From the IMG/VR virus record IMGVR_UViG_3300009149_000233, positions 1 through 26,509 of that record: a stretch of 26,509 bases of DNA; one strand, given 5' to 3'. The notes under the pieces are model-generated. The model worked only from the letters and a program-made list of their open reading frames with translations, was not told the origin of the DNA and did not search any database. The translations under genes and the position numbers were made by a program. The stretch is from a virus. Positions 1 through 8,449 of this stretch are shown one piece after another; the first letter of the stretch is position 1, and every line of letters begins with the position of its first letter.

Positions 1-74
1 AGTGATTAGTTTTTAAATAGTTAAGTCATGTTAAATCAAAAAATTATAAAGATTTGTGAGCAAAAGTTTATATA
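1..74 (+). repeat. Direct repeat, copy 1 (recombinase gene start)
   Basis: Bases 1-74 are identical to 23796-23869. The repeat covers 27 bases of leader and the first 15-16 codons of the recombinase. Beyond base 74 the two copies still encode similar residues to about codon 27, but with several third-position changes, so identity stops abruptly. How far the repeat extends upstream is hidden by the window edge. Confidence 0.95.
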
Positions 75-831
75 TTTAAAATACTCACCTAGAACCAAAC
101 AGATATATCTACATTACATTAACCAGTTTTTAAAATCAATTGATAACAAACAGGTTACACATCTTAATTCTAAGGACTTTCAATTATATCTTGATAACTA
201 TAATTTCACATCTGTATCACAACAAAATCAAGTAATCAATGCAATTAGATTTTTGTATAAATTTGGTTTGAACAAAAAATACAATAAAGTTTCTTTTAGT
301 AGACCAAAGAAAGAAAAGAAACTACCAAGAGTTATTGATGGTGAATTGATTAAAGAAAAGATAACAAATATTCAAAATTTAAAACATAAAACCATTCTAA
401 CATTAACATATTCAGTTGGGTTGAGGGTTTCGGAGGTTGTTAATATTAAAATTGCAGATATTGATTCTAATAGAATGATATTGCACATAAAGAATGCAAA
501 AGGAAAAAAAGATAGAATAGTCCCATTATCACAATATGTTTTAGAATTATTAAGGAAATATTGGAAAGACTATAAACCGGTAGAATATTTGTTCAATGGA
601 CAAAAATCTAATCAATATTCAATTAGTAGTTGTCAAAAAATATATAAAAATCTAATTGATAATAATTCATCAATCCATACATTAAGACACTCATCCTTTA
701 CTCATTTACTAGAATCTGGTACTAATCTTAGAATAATACAGAAAATAGCAGGACATTCTTCATCTAAAACTACTGAAATTTACACACACGTTTCAAATAG
801 TTTACTAAATAAAGTAAATTTACCTATATAA
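28..831 (+). CDS. Tyrosine recombinase / phage-type integrase
   Basis: A 267-residue tyrosine recombinase, which cuts and rejoins DNA through a covalent 3'-phosphotyrosine. An N-terminal helical DNA-binding domain (about residues 1-85) precedes the catalytic domain. The active-site set is visible: R133 in GLRVSEV, a lysine at 158 or 160 in NAKGKKDR, H217 and R220 in HTLRH, H243 in AGH, and Y252 in IYTHVS. The length fits short Bacteroidota integrase/Xer-like enzymes, and I do not see the extra helix typical of integron integrases. No excisionase or attachment site is recognised nearby. Its first codons are duplicated at 23823, where the gene is broken. The family is certain; whether it integrates the phage, resolves genomes or moves cassettes is not shown. 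Confidence 0.95.
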   Translation: MLNQKIIKICEQKFIYLKYSPRTKQIYLHYINQFLKSIDNKQVTHLNSKDFQLYLDNYNFTSVSQQNQVINAIRFLYKFGLNKKYNKVSFSRPKKEKKLPRVIDGELIKEKITNIQNLKHKTILTLTYSVGLRVSEVVNIKIADIDSNRMILHIKNAKGKKDRIVPLSQYVLELLRKYWKDYKPVEYLFNGQKSNQYSISSCQKIYKNLIDNNSSIHTLRHSSFTHLLESGTNLRIIQKIAGHSSSKTTEIYTHVSNSLLNKVNLPI

Positions 832-892
832 CTTTCACATCTAAAATAAATTGTACTATATTACAAATCTAATAACATTAATTGAAATACTT

Positions 893-1120
893 ATGAATTG
901 GGAAGACTATATTAATAAACAAATACCAAAAGAAATACAATCGGATATTAAAACCTTTTTGTTACCCACGGAAGATAGTTGTATACACATTATCAAAACA
1001 GGATTTTCCGAAAGACGAAATTATTTAGTTGTATATGAAGATGCGTATCAACAACTCTTAGGTAAAACTGAAATGATGTCAGCAACAGAAATTAAAGAAA
1101 GTTTTAACATATCATTATAA
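893..1120 (+). CDS. Hypothetical protein
   Basis: A 75-residue soluble, mildly acidic protein that I do not recognise. An upstream in-frame ATG at 851 exists, but 893 is chosen because it gives MNWEDYINKQ, parallel to MNWENKK at 23908, which also follows a recombinase start. Its TAA stop overlaps the ATG of the next gene by one base (TAATG), so the two are probably translated together. No domain, signal peptide or membrane segment is visible. Confidence 0.7.
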   Translation: MNWEDYINKQIPKEIQSDIKTFLLPTEDSCIHIIKTGFSERRNYLVVYEDAYQQLLGKTEMMSATEIKESFNISL

Positions 1121-1662
1121 TGAATACAAAACAACTCAATATAGAAGAATTAGAAGACGGTAAACCTTATAAAGAACCATCTAAATTAAAAAAATGGTTT
1201 GATAAAACTCAGAACAATATACACTATTACTGTTGGAAGAATCCTAAAAGGATAGTTTACAACTTTTGGTATTTTCGCAAAGAGATTTACTACTTTAGGG
1301 ATTTTGATTACACCTACAATTTTGATTTATTCATTAAGTCATTAGAAAGAACTGCAAATACAATTGATTCAAATGAAGTAATTGTGAACCACAAAGAAAC
1401 TGCTGATTCTATTAGAAATTTTTGCAAACTTTACAAGAGATATATTAATGATGGCTATATAGAAGAAGCTGGTTGTAATTGGGATAACATTTCTTTCAGC
1501 TTTGAACCCATCGAAGGCTCTGACCTTTTAGAACTGAAAAGTGATAGTAAATATAGTGAAGAAGAAATGAAAGAGTTTTACAAGAAAGCCGACATTCTTC
1601 GTAAAAAAGATTTTGGGGCATTGGTTGAGGAATTCAAGAAATTTGAAACTTGGTGGGATTAA
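1120..1662 (+). CDS. Hypothetical phage protein, aromatic-rich
   Basis: A 180-residue protein of unknown function. The first half is unusually rich in Trp, Tyr and Phe (for example NFWYFRKEIYYFRDFDYTY near residues 47-65). The C-terminal third is acidic and helical, with many Glu and Lys. No signal peptide or membrane helix is evident. It is coupled to the preceding gene by a one-base stop/start overlap and is followed after 7 bases by a membrane protein gene, so these probably form a small operon. Codon usage and base composition match the neighbouring genes. It resembles proteins I associate with large phages, but I cannot name a family. Confidence 0.8.
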   Translation: MNTKQLNIEELEDGKPYKEPSKLKKWFDKTQNNIHYYCWKNPKRIVYNFWYFRKEIYYFRDFDYTYNFDLFIKSLERTANTIDSNEVIVNHKETADSIRNFCKLYKRYINDGYIEEAGCNWDNISFSFEPIEGSDLLELKSDSKYSEEEMKEFYKKADILRKKDFGALVEEFKKFETWWD

Positions 1663-1669
1663 ATAATTC

Positions 1670-2134
1670 ATGATATCAATATTATTTACTATTTTAGCAG
1701 GTATTTCTAATGCATTTATGGATTTAAGTGCGGAAAATCTTTTTTTAAATAACAAGTTTAACAAATCCAAAGGACCCAACAACGATGAAAATAAATGGAA
1801 ACAACCTTTAGAACCAGGAAAAAAAATATGGTGGTATTTATGGTTAAAGAAACCTATGTATAAAGAAAGTTTCATTTGGTCATCCACTCTTTTAGTAAAA
1901 TTTACGGATTGGTGGCATAAATTTCAATCGTTTATGATTTTATTTTTTTGTTTGTCTATAGTTTTTTATTCCCCCATATCTGAACAATTCGTTTTTAACT
2001 TCTTAACACAAGACCTTTTTTGGTCAAATGTATTAATCAAAACTTTAGATGTTATTATTTTATCATTAACATTTGGATTTAGTTTTGAAAATGTATATGC
2101 CCCCATAAAAAGAAAATTACGTGAAAAAAAGTAA
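1670..2134 (+). CDS. Hypothetical membrane protein
   Basis: A 154-residue predicted inner-membrane protein. Hydrophobic stretches lie at about residues 1-20, 85-102 and 122-142, leaving a polar Trp-rich segment between the first and second (WWYLWLKKPMYKESF, then SSTLLVKFTDWWHKFQ). The segment SSTxLVxxTDxWHxxQ looks like a conserved motif, but I cannot assign a family. The C-terminus is short and very basic (KRKLREKK), which suggests a cytoplasmic tail. It starts 7 bases after the previous stop and ends the first operon, just before a strong promoter region. Confidence 0.8.
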   Translation: MISILFTILAGISNAFMDLSAENLFLNNKFNKSKGPNNDENKWKQPLEPGKKIWWYLWLKKPMYKESFIWSSTLLVKFTDWWHKFQSFMILFFCLSIVFYSPISEQFVFNFLTQDLFWSNVLIKTLDVIILSLTFGFSFENVYAPIKRKLREKK

Positions 2135-2246
2135 AATTTAATATACAAAAAGTGACTATACTAAGTACAGGGTTATTGTAGAAAAGATATGAAAACGAAA
2201 ATTTCAATATTATAATAACCGAAATATATAATATATTATTATATAT

Positions 2247-2297
2247 TTGTATAAATCAATTTAATTTCGTATATTAGTATTGATGGTGATAGTCACC
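2247..2297 (+). promoter_or_regulatory. Phage promoter with 5' mRNA hairpin
   Basis: TTGT at 2247-2250, a 19-base spacer, and TATATTAG at 2270-2277 match the Bacteroidota -33/-7 arrangement. A perfect hairpin, GGTGA-TAG-TCACC (2285-2297), begins about 8 bases after the -7 box, so it should form close to the 5' end of the transcript. An A+T-rich leader ending in TACTACTATG leads to the gene at 2328. Confidence 0.85.
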
Positions 2298-2327
2298 TTA
2301 ATGTTTAACTCTTTAAATTTTACTACT

Positions 2328-2858
2328 ATGGCAACTTCAAACTTTTACAATGAAAACGCTTCAAGAATATTTGCAGCAGAAATAGAAGAAGAATGGGATT
2401 ATACTGATTTAATAGAAGGTCTTGAATATAGACTGGATGAATTAGAAGAAAGTTTTTGTTCTGGGCGTGCGGGAAATTGGATTGAAAACAATTCTAAGGT
2501 TTTAGATTATTCATTAAACAAATCATTTGATTACAAAGATGGAACATCTGTTGAATGTGTTATTCACCCTATTATTCGTTCTGGATATTACAGTGGTGCA
2601 AACCTTGATTGGGTTTACGAATTCTACATTGATGGTTCAGAAGTGGAAACCCCACAAGATATCAAAGACTACTTGATAGACTTCGAAAATTACTCACTAT
2701 GTAAAGCACATAAAGTTTCAGAAAGTAGATTCAGAAGATTAGAAAATATCAAAGAGTTTTTAACCCAAAAATTAGAAAAGATATATGCAGATTACACAAC
2801 ACCTTTAATTGTTGTCGCAAGATTTTCTAACGGTGAAACATTGTACGAAACGGTATAA
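2328..2858 (+). CDS. Hypothetical protein
   Basis: A 176-residue acidic soluble protein of unknown function. The start is set at 2328, not at the upstream in-frame ATG at 2280. The latter lies inside the promoter-hairpin element, and 2328 carries the ACTACTATG start context shared with other genes here. The N-terminal half contains Glu-rich helices (AAEIEEEWDYTDLIEGLEYR), and the remainder is mixed alpha/beta with no motif I recognise. The stop lies 2 bases before the RNA ligase gene, so the two are almost certainly co-transcribed. Confidence 0.85.
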   Translation: MATSNFYNENASRIFAAEIEEEWDYTDLIEGLEYRLDELEESFCSGRAGNWIENNSKVLDYSLNKSFDYKDGTSVECVIHPIIRSGYYSGANLDWVYEFYIDGSEVETPQDIKDYLIDFENYSLCKAHKVSESRFRRLENIKEFLTQKLEKIYADYTTPLIVVARFSNGETLYETV

Positions 2859-2860
2859 AG

Positions 2861-3913
2861 ATGACAAAAGTAAACATTGACTTATTAAAGAAAAACATTG
2901 GAGATGGTTATATAATCAGTCAAAAACACCCAACATTGGATTTGACTATTTACAACTATTCACAATTCGCTCAATATGACAATCATTGGGATGAAATCAC
3001 TTTGATGTGTCGTGGATTGATTTTAGATTCTGAATACAACATTGTACAAAGACCATTCAGAAAGTTTTTCAATATAGAAGAACACGATTCAAAATACAAA
3101 CCAAACATTCCTAATTTACCTTTTGATGTCTATGAAAAAATGGATGGTTCTTTAGGTATCTTGTATTGGGATGGGGAAAAACCTTATATTGCATCTAGGG
3201 GTTCTTTTACTTCCGAACAAGCATTGATGGGAACACATTTATTACACACCAAGTATAAAAATATTTGGAAAATTCTAGACAAATCAAAAACATATGTGTT
3301 TGAAATTATAGCACCATTTAATCGCATAGTTGTAGACTATGGTGACAGAAAAGCATTAGTTTTGTTAGGTATCATTGATATTGAAACGGGATTTGATATT
3401 TCTTTAGATACTGTTTCATCTAATGATTTTCACATTGTTGAAAGGTTAGATGGTATCAAAGACTTTGAAAAGTTACAAGCATTAAACTTAGATAACAAAG
3501 AAGGTTTTGTTATAAGGTTCGAAAACGGATTTAGAATGAAATTGAAATTTGATGAATATTGTAGGTTGCATAGAATCATTACAAATGTAAGTAGTTACGA
3601 TATTTGGGATTGTTTAAGAAATGGAACTGGTTTTGATGAAATGTTAGACAAAGTTCCCGATGAGTTTTACGATTGGGTAAAAGCAACTAAAAATAACCTA
3701 ATTAAAGAATTTAATGATTTTAAAGGAATCTGGTTAGGTGTATATAAACACGGTACAAAGATAAAAGACCAAAAAGAATTTGCATTGTGGGCACAAGATT
3801 GGAATGAACCCGGAATTTTATTTTCTTTAAGAAATGGTAAACCAATAGATGACACAATCTGGAAAAAAATTAAACCAAAATACGAAAAACCTTTTAGTAA
3901 CAAAAATATTTAA
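2861..3913 (+). CDS. RNA ligase, T4 Rnl1 family
   Basis: An ATP-dependent RNA ligase that seals 5'-phosphate and 3'-OH RNA ends through a lysyl-AMP intermediate; in T4 the enzyme repairs tRNA cut by host anticodon nuclease. The 350 residues are close to T4 Rnl1 (374). Nucleotidyltransferase motifs are in order: CRGLI near residue 50, KMDGS with the predicted nucleophile K93, a FEIIAPFNRIV block around 147-157, EGFVIRF around 205-211, and a MKLKF block around 217-221. The gene starts 2 bases after its neighbour, and a kinase/phosphatase gene that makes the ends this enzyme needs follows after about 115 bases. Confidence 0.93.
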   Translation: MTKVNIDLLKKNIGDGYIISQKHPTLDLTIYNYSQFAQYDNHWDEITLMCRGLILDSEYNIVQRPFRKFFNIEEHDSKYKPNIPNLPFDVYEKMDGSLGILYWDGEKPYIASRGSFTSEQALMGTHLLHTKYKNIWKILDKSKTYVFEIIAPFNRIVVDYGDRKALVLLGIIDIETGFDISLDTVSSNDFHIVERLDGIKDFEKLQALNLDNKEGFVIRFENGFRMKLKFDEYCRLHRIITNVSSYDIWDCLRNGTGFDEMLDKVPDEFYDWVKATKNNLIKEFNDFKGIWLGVYKHGTKIKDQKEFALWAQDWNEPGILFSLRNGKPIDDTIWKKIKPKYEKPFSNKNI

Positions 3914-3968
3914 AATTATAAACAAATTTACAGCCGAAATGGAATTTTTTGAAAAAGGTTCTATATAA

Positions 3969-4001
3969 ATTAGGAAATTTAAAATAAAGGTTGTATATTA
4001 G
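3969..4001 (+). promoter_or_regulatory. Promoter upstream of the kinase gene
   Basis: TATATTAG at 3994-4001 within GTATATTAGTATT matches the -7 box of the other promoters. At the expected -33 position there is TAGG (3971-3974), the same variant as at 21746, rather than TTGC. No convincing hairpin follows, and the leader is only about 20 bases. Confidence 0.6.
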
Positions 4002-4028
4002 TATTCTAATAAGGAAAGAGATTAAGTT

Positions 4029-4880
4029 ATGAAAGTAATATTTACAAAAGGTTTGCCAGCATCAGGAAAGTCCACTTGGGCAAGACAATATGCTGAAAAG
4101 AACCCGGATTGGATTAGAGTGTCCAGAGACGACATTAGAAACATGCGGGGTAAGTATTGGATTCCTAAACAAGAAAAGTTCATTACTGCGGTTGAACGTG
4201 CAACTATATTAGAAGCATTGAAATTCGGTAAGAATGTTATTGTAGATGCAACTAACTTAGACGAAGGTTTCAAAAAAGGAATGATTGATATTATAAAAGA
4301 ATCATTTCCAGAAACCCAATTCGAAACTAAGTTTTTCGATATTGGTGTTGATGAAGCAATCAAAAGGGATTTAACAAGAACAGCATCGGTTGGTGCAGAA
4401 GTAATTCAAGGAATGTATGACAAATACTTAGCACCAGAACCAATTGTTTACAAAGAAGATAAGAGTTTACCAAAAGCTGTAATCTTTGATGTAGATGGAA
4501 CTTTGGCAAAAATGAATGGTAGAAGTCCTTTTGAATGGGATAGGGTAGGTGAAGATTTACCAAAAACCAATATTTGCAATTTGGCAAATATGTATAAACG
4601 AGCAGGGTTTAAGTTGATTATCTTTACGGGTCGTGACGGTTCTTGTTTAGAATTAACTAAACAATGGTTGACAAACAATGGTGTTTTATATGATGAAATT
4701 CACATTAGACCAGAGGGAGATCAACGAAAAGATTCGATTATCAAGAAAGAATTGTTTGATGAAAACATTCGTGGAAAATACTATATTGAATTAGTAGTTG
4801 ACGATAGAGATCAGGTAGTCAAAATGTGGCGAAAAGATTTAGGATTAACTTGTTTACAAGTAGACTATGGAAATTTCTAG
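4029..4880 (+). CDS. Polynucleotide 5'-kinase / 3'-phosphatase (T4 Pnkp type)
   Basis: A bifunctional RNA end-healing enzyme that phosphorylates 5'-OH ends and removes 3'- or cyclic phosphates so that RNA ligase can seal them. The kinase domain (about 1-145) has the P-loop GLPASGKST at 8-16 and SRDD at 32-35 (D34/D35). The phosphatase domain (about 148-283) is HAD-type, with DVDGTLA at 154-160, FTGRDG around 199-204, and VDDRDQ near the C-terminus. Length (283) and domain order match T4 Pnkp (301). It has its own promoter and terminator, and sits among two RNA ligase genes upstream of a large tRNA array, which supports a tRNA-repair role. Confidence 0.95.
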   Translation: MKVIFTKGLPASGKSTWARQYAEKNPDWIRVSRDDIRNMRGKYWIPKQEKFITAVERATILEALKFGKNVIVDATNLDEGFKKGMIDIIKESFPETQFETKFFDIGVDEAIKRDLTRTASVGAEVIQGMYDKYLAPEPIVYKEDKSLPKAVIFDVDGTLAKMNGRSPFEWDRVGEDLPKTNICNLANMYKRAGFKLIIFTGRDGSCLELTKQWLTNNGVLYDEIHIRPEGDQRKDSIIKKELFDENIRGKYYIELVVDDRDQVVKMWRKDLGLTCLQVDYGNF

Positions 4881-4901
4881 ATATTGTTGATATCCATTAT
4901 T

Positions 4902-4932
4902 AAAGGAGAACAATAACTGTTCTCCTTTTTTG
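4902..4932 (+). terminator. Intrinsic terminator after the kinase gene
   Basis: The arms AAAGGAGAACA (4902-4912) and TGTTCTCCTTT (4918-4928) enclose the loop ATAAC and are followed by a T run to 4932. A smaller hairpin, GATAT-TGTTG-ATATC, lies just upstream at the end of the gene. Confidence 0.85.
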
Positions 4933-4962
4933 TGTTAAATACACAAAAAAAGCAAATATACA

Positions 4963-5133
4963 ATGGATGAATTTTATGAAGAATATTTAGAAGAAGTCAT
5001 AGAAATAGCGGAAGAACAATATGACATATCTAAAGAAGAAATAGTTTACAATAATGAACACTTTGAGAGGTGTTATTACGAAGGAACTACTCCAGAAAAA
5101 GCAGTTTTTTTATTATCGAGTTTTTGCATTTAA
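4963..5133 (+). CDS. Small acidic hypothetical protein
   Basis: A 56-residue ORF starting MDEFYEEYLEEVIEIAEEQY. The first half is strongly acidic and predicted helical; the second half carries one Cys and a short hydrophobic end (AVFLLSSFCI). It lies alone between a terminator and the next promoter, so it would need read-through or its own promoter, and I do not see a clear one. Composition fits a genuine phage small protein, but no homologue comes to mind. Confidence 0.55.
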   Translation: MDEFYEEYLEEVIEIAEEQYDISKEEIVYNNEHFERCYYEGTTPEKAVFLLSSFCI

Positions 5134-5146
5134 TTTATATTTTTAT

Positions 5147-5207
5147 TTGCATTTGTAATATATATTTTGTATATTAGTATTGTCGGTTAGGGAAAGACCC
5201 TGGGGAC
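5147..5207 (+). promoter_or_regulatory. Phage promoter with 5' mRNA hairpin
   Basis: TTGC at 5147-5150, a 19-base spacer, and TATATTAG at 5170-5177. The predicted transcript starts with a hairpin: AGGG (5189-5192), loop AAAGA, CCCT (5198-5201), with GTC (5182-5184) and GAC (5205-5207) able to pair below it. The leader continues CTTCAACTTAAAATAATACAATT to the ATG at 5230. Confidence 0.85.
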
Positions 5208-5229
5208 TTCAACTTAAAATAATACAATT

Positions 5230-5637
5230 ATGAGCACTAGAAGTAACATTGCAATTTATAATACAGAAACTGAAACCGCACGAGTAATATATTGCCATTT
5301 TGATGGTTATTACGATGGTGTTGGTAAAACACTTAAAGAACACTATCAAGATGTTGAAAAGGTTAAAAAATTAATTGAAGGTGGTGATATTTCATCACTA
5401 GGTGAACACGTTGAAATACCAAATGGTGAAAAACACGATTACAACAATAGAAATACAGAATTCGACATCACAACCTTTTATGGTCGTGATAGAGGTGAAA
5501 CAGGAATCAACGCAAAAACAAGATATTTGAGTAAAGATAAGTTACACAGACTAAAAGCAAATGAATACCTTTACGTTTTCTTAGAAAAAGAAGGGTTTTG
5601 GTTGTGTACACACACTAAAGAATTAGTTGAACTTTAA
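5230..5637 (+). CDS. Conserved phage hypothetical protein (MSTRSNIAI type)
   Basis: A 135-residue soluble protein. Its start, MSTRSNIAIYN, followed by IYCHFDGYYDGVGKTL and a GGDISSLGEH segment, is a pattern I recognise from uncharacterised proteins of large tailed phages and some plasmids; no function is established that I know of. The start is well supported by the promoter-hairpin leader immediately upstream. Later positions include YGRDRGETG and a Trp/Cys pair near the end (GFWLCTH). The stop overlaps the alternative TTG start of the next gene. Confidence 0.85.
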   Translation: MSTRSNIAIYNTETETARVIYCHFDGYYDGVGKTLKEHYQDVEKVKKLIEGGDISSLGEHVEIPNGEKHDYNNRNTEFDITTFYGRDRGETGINAKTRYLSKDKLHRLKANEYLYVFLEKEGFWLCTHTKELVEL

Positions 5638-5692
5638 AATTGATAACGAAGATGATTTCTATTTGATTAAATATAGTAAAATATATTCATTT

Positions 5693-6508
5693 ATGTCAAA
5701 TTTGCGGTCTTTGTATATTCCACTAACTAAAAAACTATTAAAACTAGTACAATATGTAGAACCTTTCAAGGGTTGTGATAATAAATTTCACTATGTATAT
5801 GAGATTTATGTACCATTTAGTAATAAATATTACTGTGGGGTAAGAAGTTGCAATAACTATAAAACAGATGAATATTGTGGTTCTAGTCAAGATATAGATT
5901 TTAGAAATGATATTAAACAATCTAATAATGTGAGTTTTAAAATTATAAGTTTTTTTGATAGTAGAGAATTAGCAAACGAATTCGAAGAAAAAATTGTTAC
6001 AAGTGAATATATCAAAAGGTCTGATGTGTACAACAAATCTTTACCAAGTAAAAAATTTGGTTGTTATGAATCTGTTGTAGTTAAAACCACAGATGGTATA
6101 ACTACAATATCAAAAGAAGACTTTGAAAAAGGTGATTACAAATCTATAAATGAAAAGGAAGTCTTTCAATACAATTTGAAAGGGGAATTAATTAATAAAT
6201 TTGATTCTTTATTAAAAGCAAGTAAAGAAACTAACATAGAAAAGACCAGTATATCAAGTTGTTGTAGAAAGATAAGAGATACTGCAGGTGGTTTTATTTG
6301 GCGTTTCAATAAAGAAAAGGTTTATTATGATAAACCTAAAAAGTATAACGAAAAGAAAGTTTATCAATATACTAAAGATATGATTTTAGTTTCAGAATAT
6401 GAATCTGTTGCAGAAGCAAGTAGGCAAACTGGTATAACAAATATAGTAAGTTGTTGTAATAATAAAAGAAAAACTGCTGGTAAATTTATATGGACTTATA
6501 ATAAATAA
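5693..6508 (+). CDS. GIY-YIG homing endonuclease with NUMOD repeats
   Basis: A putative free-standing homing endonuclease of 271 residues. A diverged GIY-YIG domain occupies about residues 34-130, with YVYEIY at 34-39 and YYCGV at 46-50 matching the FIYKT...YYIGM pattern of the endonucleases at 10443, 11564 and 15115. Two NUMOD1-like DNA-binding repeats follow (VFQYNLKGELINKF...AGGFIW and VYQYTKD...AGKFIW). I choose the ATG at 5693. A TTG at 5627 would add 22 residues but overlaps the upstream gene. It differs strongly in its C-terminus from the three enzymes in the tRNA array, so it is probably an independent invader. Confidence 0.8.
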   Translation: MSNLRSLYIPLTKKLLKLVQYVEPFKGCDNKFHYVYEIYVPFSNKYYCGVRSCNNYKTDEYCGSSQDIDFRNDIKQSNNVSFKIISFFDSRELANEFEEKIVTSEYIKRSDVYNKSLPSKKFGCYESVVVKTTDGITTISKEDFEKGDYKSINEKEVFQYNLKGELINKFDSLLKASKETNIEKTSISSCCRKIRDTAGGFIWRFNKEKVYYDKPKKYNEKKVYQYTKDMILVSEYESVAEASRQTGITNIVSCCNNKRKTAGKFIWTYNK

Positions 6509-6512
6509 AATT

Positions 6513-7094
6513 ATGACAATTAATAACTTAGATAAAATAAAAAAACTTTTAACGTTTACATCCGATGATGACTTTTATCATCTTCAAATCCTTAAAAGAA
6601 AAAAGGAACATCCTGATTTGGGTTCTAATTCTTATGTAGTTAAAACATACTACATTAAGTCATTATCAAGTTTAGATTTTTATATGCCAGAAATTATATG
6701 TCTTTGTGACTTTCATAATGCAAGGGCATGTATTAACCTAAACAAACGTAGTTTTGAAAAAACATCCTTTCACACATTGAAAAAGATCACAGATCAAATT
6801 ATGAATAAGGATTTCAAATCCACTAGGAATGCATACAATTCAGTTTGTGGTGCAGTTTCTAATGCTGGTAAAGATGGTAAAAGATGGATCATTGATGTTG
6901 ATATTAAAGGCGAACTGGGTTTGTTTGAATGTCACGATTTAATTTCTATTTTACCAAACGAGGTGTTTGTAGAAATATTACAAACTAAAAATGGGTATCA
7001 CTTGATTACAAGACCATTTAATTTACAAGAATATGGTAAATTGATTGAACACGATTTGCATAAAAATAACCCAACTATACTTGTATGTCCATGA
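6513..7094 (+). CDS. Hypothetical protein, possibly primase-like fold
   Basis: A 193-residue protein. The segment WIIDVDIKGE (about 126-135), followed some 30 residues later by KNGYHLITRPFN, is reminiscent of the acidic-strand and histidine motifs of archaeo-eukaryotic primase-like proteins, but other catalytic motifs are not clear and I do not assign the function. An earlier block, ARACINLNKRSFEK, is also likely conserved. It starts 4 bases after the endonuclease and its TGA overlaps the next ATG (ATGA), so translation is probably coupled. Confidence 0.75.
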   Translation: MTINNLDKIKKLLTFTSDDDFYHLQILKRKKEHPDLGSNSYVVKTYYIKSLSSLDFYMPEIICLCDFHNARACINLNKRSFEKTSFHTLKKITDQIMNKDFKSTRNAYNSVCGAVSNAGKDGKRWIIDVDIKGELGLFECHDLISILPNEVFVEILQTKNGYHLITRPFNLQEYGKLIEHDLHKNNPTILVCP

Positions 7095-7267
7095 ATCCAT
7101 TAACTATAATAACTTGCATAGTACTTTCAGTTGGAATTTTATCTATATTTTTCGAATTGAAAATAGAAGAAGAAAACCCAATTAAAATTTTGAAATCAAC
7201 CGGTATGAACATGTCACTCACAGGAATAATGTGTTTTTTGTTTTGGTTAATTTCAATAACACTATAA
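7091..7267 (+). CDS. Small two-helix membrane protein
   Basis: A 58-residue protein with two hydrophobic segments (about residues 3-21 and 40-56) separated by a charged loop, so probably a small inner-membrane protein. The start at 7091 is preferred because its ATGA overlaps the upstream stop; the ATG at 7085 would add two residues. No family is recognised. Confidence 0.65.
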   Translation: MNPLTIITCIVLSVGILSIFFELKIEEENPIKILKSTGMNMSLTGIMCFLFWLISITL

Positions 7268-7299
7268 AATAGTATCAAACAATTATTAATTTAACTATT

Positions 7300-8346
7300 A
7301 TGAAACAAATAAATTACCCAAAGATACCACAATTTAGAAATGTAGTATCTTCTATTACTAAGATGGCTTCCTTTAAAGGTATTGATGTAAATGGTAATCC
7401 TATTTATGATGAAACAGCAACGAAACCCGTTCTATTATTCAAAGGAACCACGAAAATCCATGGGACAAATGCGGCTGTTTGTTATAATGAAACAGATGGT
7501 ATTTACACACAATCTAGAAACAATCCTTTTAATCTTGATGAACATGCTGATTCTCATATGGGGTTTACTTTTTTTGTAAAGAAAAACAAATCTGTTTTTG
7601 AAGGTTTTTTTAAACAAATATTCGAAAAGGCCGAAATTTCACCAAGTGAATATACAGCATCTATTTATGGTGAATGGGCTGGTGAAGGTATTCAAAAAGG
7701 TGTTGCGGTTTCTCAATTACCAAAAGCCTTTTATATTTTTGGGGTAAAGATTTCAAAACCACAAGATCCAGAATTCGATTCTTATTGGGTTGACTATACT
7801 GAATATAGAAATCACGAAGTTAGAGTATTCAACATTGATGATTTCGGAACTTATGAAGTAGAAGTAGATTTCAATATGCCACAATTAGCATCTAATAAAT
7901 TTGCAGAAATTACAGAAGCCATTGAAAAAGAATGTCCAGTTGGTAAATATTTTGGTGTTTCTGGAATTGGAGAAGGGGTGGTTTATACCGTAGAATATAA
8001 AGGAACCGTTCATCGAATGAAAGTTAAGGGAGAAAAACATTCAGTTTCTAAAGTTAAAACCCTAGCACCTGTTGATACTGAAAAGTTAAACTCCATTGTT
8101 GAGTTCGTCGAATATGCTATTACCGATAATAGATTGAATCAAGGTATTAAAGAGGTATTTGGTGAAGAATCTCCAGATATTAAAAAAATGGGTGATTTGA
8201 TTAGGTGGGTTGTTAAAGATATTATGTCAGAAGAAACCGATACTATGTCACAAAACAACCTAGAACCAAAAGATGTAAATAAATACATTTCAACAAAGAT
8301 TAGAGAATTGTTTATTACTTACTTAAATGAAAAAGTTGGATTATAA
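7300..8346 (+). CDS. RNA ligase, T4 Rnl2 family
   Basis: A second ATP-dependent RNA ligase, of the Rnl2 type, which seals nicks in duplex RNA and some broken structured RNAs. Motif I is KIHGTN with predicted nucleophile K52, as in T4 Rnl2. A GEWAGEGIQ block (about residues 123-131) is the Rnl2 hallmark following motif III, and EGVVYTVE with HRMKVKG give motifs IV and V around 224-246. The C-terminal domain (about 255-348) is helical, as in the family. The 348 residues are close to T4 Rnl2 (334). Having both ligase types beside Pnkp extends the RNA ends the phage could repair. Confidence 0.93.
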   Translation: MKQINYPKIPQFRNVVSSITKMASFKGIDVNGNPIYDETATKPVLLFKGTTKIHGTNAAVCYNETDGIYTQSRNNPFNLDEHADSHMGFTFFVKKNKSVFEGFFKQIFEKAEISPSEYTASIYGEWAGEGIQKGVAVSQLPKAFYIFGVKISKPQDPEFDSYWVDYTEYRNHEVRVFNIDDFGTYEVEVDFNMPQLASNKFAEITEAIEKECPVGKYFGVSGIGEGVVYTVEYKGTVHRMKVKGEKHSVSKVKTLAPVDTEKLNSIVEFVEYAITDNRLNQGIKEVFGEESPDIKKMGDLIRWVVKDIMSEETDTMSQNNLEPKDVNKYISTKIRELFITYLNEKVGL

Positions 8347-8369
8347 TGAATAAAAACATAAGCTATTAA

Positions 8370-8420
8370 TTGCATATGTAAAATGTTTTTCGTATATTAG
8401 TATTGAAGGTGATAGTCACC
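8370..8420 (+). promoter_or_regulatory. Phage promoter with 5' mRNA hairpin
   Basis: TTGC at 8370-8373, a 19-base spacer, and TATATTAG at 8393-8400, followed by the perfect hairpin GGTGA-TAG-TCACC (8408-8420). The leader ends AAATTTACTACTATG. It is nearly the same as the element at 2247. Confidence 0.87.
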
Positions 8421-8449
8421 ACATTGTTTAACTATTTAAATTTACTACT